DNA from: Sphingobacterium griseoflavum
Lineage (GTDB): Bacteria > Bacteroidota > Bacteroidia > Sphingobacteriales > Sphingobacteriaceae
NCBI RefSeq assembly: GCF_014653155.1
Contig: NZ_BNAF01000004.1
Span: 124,001 to 188,000, forward strand
Length of the DNA: 64,000 nt
Reading direction: 5' to 3'
Part shown: positions 61,976 through 64,000 of the stretch, piece after piece
Position numbering within the stretch: the stretch's first letter is position 1
How the letters are laid out: every line of letters starts with the position of its first letter
Position numbers and translations under genes: made by a program
Notes under the pieces: model-generated
The model's input: the letters and a program-made list of their open reading frames with translations, nothing else
Databases searched by the model: none
What the model was told of the DNA's origin: nothing

Positions 61976-62374
61976 ACATTATTCAGTGTTCAAGATACGA
62001 AATTTCTTGAGATGGTACAAAACAAGTATATATCGGTGAGGTACAAATGACATTGGTGGTAAAAAACATAAGCTGGTTGGCTACCTGCCTTATATGTCGT
62101 TGATTTGCTTTGTGTTGAACTATTAAAATAATATACCGTTATGGATCATGCATATTTTACCAATCCGGCGAGCAAGTGGGATATACCTTGGGTATTACTA
62201 GTCTTTTGCTGCGCTGAATAAGTAGCTGACTTATCAGGAACGGCCCCAAGATACATCCCGCCTTCTGTTAGGTTGTTACGTAAAGTAGGCGGAGTGTGTG
62301 TTGATTAAGTTAATATTATTTTTACTTTATCGCTTGTTTTTTTTTAAGTATTTTTTTTATTTAGTGTTACCAAA
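61976..62374. other. Gene-free region upstream of the 383-residue secreted protein
   Basis: No supported gene is seen. A 26-codon frame at 62141-62221 reads MDHAYFTNPASKWDIPWVLL, with a hydrophobic end, but nothing else supports it. The right part is extremely T-rich (62300-62360) just before the promoter of the next gene. Confidence 0.45.
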
Positions 62375-62382
62375 TAAATTTG
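62375..62382 (+). promoter_or_regulatory. -7 promoter box of the 383-residue secreted protein
   Basis: TAAATTTG fits TAnnTTTG and ends 6 bases before the ATG at 62389. Confidence 0.5.
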
Positions 62383-62388
62383 AATATT

Positions 62389-63540
62389 ATGAAGCCATTA
62401 TTAATTGCTGGAGCTATCCTTGCCAGCGTTTGCAGGTTGTCGGCACAACATGTGACGGATTCGCTAACATTAAACGCAGCAACAGACTCTTTAAAGAACC
62501 GTATTGTAGCTCTTGAAAAAGACGTTGCGGAATCAAAACAAAAAATTAACCAACTTCGTGACAATGTGCCGCTCGAGAAGTATGAAAAATCGCTCCTTTC
62601 GATTGAACTTGGCCTGATGAGCGGTACAGAGATTGAGTCTTTGGTGCCAAGTACCATTCAATTGTTGGCGGTAAGTGATTTGGTCAATGTTGTTGCCGAC
62701 CTGAACAGCCCTACGTCGCCTATCCTTGGTTCCACATTTGTGGATGTTGCGATAGAGTCAGCATCGAATAGCCTGTTACCTAAGTATGCTTCTAAAGCGG
62801 AAACAGATACCGCAAGAGCAAAGTTTAAGAGCTTATTGAAAGCGATATACACAGGGCCTTTGGTTCAAGGGGTTTTAAATAGTAATCCGATATCGAGCAC
62901 GATCAATGGTATTATTCAACAGGCCGGGTTGTTCCAAATAGACAAAACATCGATTAAGATAACGAAACGGCAATTTAAAGACAAGAAAGATGCTAATATT
63001 CCGATCCAATTAACAAATACCAGTGGGCCTAATTTTGGAGCTGAGGAGATCAGACAATTTTATAGCCAAATTGCAGACAGGGTGAATTTTTATAAAGAGT
63101 TAAATGAGAAGACACTTAAAAATGATGTCGTCATCAGGAAATTAACCGTGGATGCGGAGGTGTTTGAAAAATCAATGAAGTCGAGCAGAGTGGAGATTTG
63201 CAAGTTGCTCAAAATCTCTTCTCCAGATAGCTCAAATGTGCTCCTTAGAGAACAATATGGTAAAAAGAGTTTAGCCGAGAAAATAGAACTACTTCGAGAG
63301 AACAGCAACTTCGTAAAAGCTGTGAGGCTTTCCGAGCTGGGTGTAGAGCAATTGCCGGAACTTAAGCTATTCAATAAGCAGGTTTCATCGGCTATGAGCA
63401 ATTACGTTGATGACTATATTTCTGTTCTTAATAAATATGCGCTAATAGATGGTAGCAAACTCGATCACGAAGCTGTAAAAAGGCAGATCGATCGATTAAA
63501 GGCGATAAAAGATAGGCTTGCGGCCTATCCAAGACTGTAG
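62389..63540 (+). CDS. Secreted coiled-coil protein, 383 residues, unknown
   Basis: Signal peptide MKPLLIAGAILASVCRLSAQ. A helical coiled-coil-like stretch (ATDSLKNRIVALEKDVAESK) leads to a middle part with LLAVSDLVNVVADLNSPTSP and GPLVQGVLNSNPISSTINGI. The C-terminal half is helical again, with YKELNEKTLKNDVVIRKLTV and AVKRQIDRLKAIKDRLAAYP. It is probably periplasmic or surface. No family recognised. It starts at ATG 62389 behind a promoter box; the preceding in-frame TTG lies inside that box. Confidence 0.7.
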   Translation: MKPLLIAGAILASVCRLSAQHVTDSLTLNAATDSLKNRIVALEKDVAESKQKINQLRDNVPLEKYEKSLLSIELGLMSGTEIESLVPSTIQLLAVSDLVNVVADLNSPTSPILGSTFVDVAIESASNSLLPKYASKAETDTARAKFKSLLKAIYTGPLVQGVLNSNPISSTINGIIQQAGLFQIDKTSIKITKRQFKDKKDANIPIQLTNTSGPNFGAEEIRQFYSQIADRVNFYKELNEKTLKNDVVIRKLTVDAEVFEKSMKSSRVEICKLLKISSPDSSNVLLREQYGKKSLAEKIELLRENSNFVKAVRLSELGVEQLPELKLFNKQVSSAMSNYVDDYISVLNKYALIDGSKLDHEAVKRQIDRLKAIKDRLAAYPRL

Positions 63541-63649
63541 GGTGGATTGTATTGGCGGGAATTACAAATCGCAACAGCTATTTGGGGCTTTTGTAGCAGA
63601 AAAATTTGAAAAGCATACGGATCCTGAAAGCGACAAGGAGAGTTATACT

Positions 63650-63835
63650 ATGGACGATATTCGCGAACAACATCCGAAAGCGTATCGGCCATGGTCGACT
63701 GAAGACGATGAAAAACTGGAGGCTTCGTTTTGTGAAGTAATGACAGTCCAGGAATTGGCTAATATCTTCGAACGGAAAGTAGGCGCTATTACTTCAAGGA
63801 TCAGAAAGTTGGAGCTAAGGGAGAAATATTCATAA
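63650..63835 (+). CDS. Small SANT/Myb-like or HTH protein, 61 residues
   Basis: The core PWSTEDDEKLEASF then MTVQELANIFERKVGAITSR and IRKLEL follows the Myb/SANT-like three-helix pattern, with Trp near the start. Such modules are found as small proteins or the tails of larger ones in Bacteroidota. AAGGAG lies about 10 bases before the ATG. The frame continues upstream to 63518 from a TTG, less likely. It overlaps a minus-strand partial gene by 35 bases. Confidence 0.6.
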   Translation: MDDIREQHPKAYRPWSTEDDEKLEASFCEVMTVQELANIFERKVGAITSRIRKLELREKYS

Positions 63836-64000
63836 AGCTTTCTTTAAAAGAATAGACATCTGCTTGTCCATGTGCATCAGTATGAGATTGTGATCGCATA
63901 TTGTTGTAGCGCTTAACAGCTTCAGCAATATCCTCTTTGATGAACTCCCAGTACTTACCTCGTAAGCATACGGGATCAAATTCGTCGTCGGCTAAGGTAG
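63801..64000 (-). CDS. Partial gene running off the right edge, unknown
   Basis: The minus-strand frame is open from the edge to a stop at 63801-63803. It reads LADDEFDPVCLRGKYWEFIK, EDIAEAVKRYNNMRSQSHTD and ADVYSFKESFMNISPLAPTF. The codon use and acidic-helical pattern look real. Only about 65 C-terminal residues are seen, so no family is named. It converges with and overlaps the small SANT-like gene. Confidence 0.55.
   Translation of the reverse strand, partial: TLADDEFDPVCLRGKYWEFIKEDIAEAVKRYNNMRSQSHTDAHGQADVYSFKESFMNISPLAPTF

Noticed and set aside
62141..62221. 26-codon frame with a hydrophobic end
   Set aside because: No ribosome site or conservation evidence; too short to claim.

Overview
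The window looks like chromosomal DNA of a Bacteroidota bacterium, most likely a Sphingobacteriaceae member (Sphingobacterium or Pedobacter-like). The evidence is a FecI-type sigma factor, FecR anti-sigma, SusC and SusD set, many lipoproteins with a Cys lipobox, Bacteroidota-only families (DUF6122, DUF4091), and repeated promoter -7 boxes of the form TAnnTTTG lying just upstream of start codons. No rRNA, tRNA or CRISPR array was seen. Coding is dense and mostly in short operons on both strands. The left three quarters are mainly housekeeping and nutrient genes. The stretch from about 47.3 to 64 kb is more accessory, with AT-rich patches, small unknown genes and many inverted repeats.

Left part (0-21 kb): the end of egtD plus egtB (ergothioneine), two GNAT acetyltransferases, methionine aminopeptidase, an AraC regulator two bases ahead of a CatB-type xenobiotic acetyltransferase, bifunctional NAD(P)H-hydrate repair enzyme, FabH, a membrane-anchored EEP phosphodiesterase-like protein, an exported cyclophilin, a YghZ-like aldo/keto reductase, pyruvate oxidase PoxB, a methionine ABC transporter (metN-metI-metQ) with a possibly structured leader, a DJ-1/PfpI protein, YqgE, and the operon pdxH-nuoC-nuoD. 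The two complex I genes stand alone, without the other nuo genes.

Middle part (21-47 kb): dihydroorotase, an M14 peptidase lipoprotein, a TraB/GumN protein, an ABC-F ATPase whose second ATP site is degenerate, a DUF4091 secreted protein, a large SWIM/SNF2 helicase, two NAD(P)H oxidoreductases, HopJ-like and DUF6122 proteins, and a lipoprotein aldose 1-epimerase. A nutrient-uptake locus follows: a secreted metzincin-like protease with an F5/8 type C domain, then sigma factor, FecR, SusC with an STN domain, and SusD. The domains suggest surface signalling: SusC senses substrate, and FecR and the sigma factor then induce the locus.

Right part (47-64 kb): remains of a type I restriction-modification locus (R-subunit tail, DUF1016 gene with two frameshifts, S-subunit fragment), an MscS channel, hypothetical genes, NhaA, an exported GH84 enzyme, a GNAT, and a hairpin-rich 1 kb gap. 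Three related small proteins of unknown function (about 54.4, 59.4 and 60.0 kb) share an NGV...W...LEDLL core. Next come two tiny membrane proteins, an HTH-DUF1835 pair, a secreted coiled-coil protein and small or partial genes at the edge. The small paralog family, the metNIQ leader and the hairpin arrays are the best candidates for undescribed biology.
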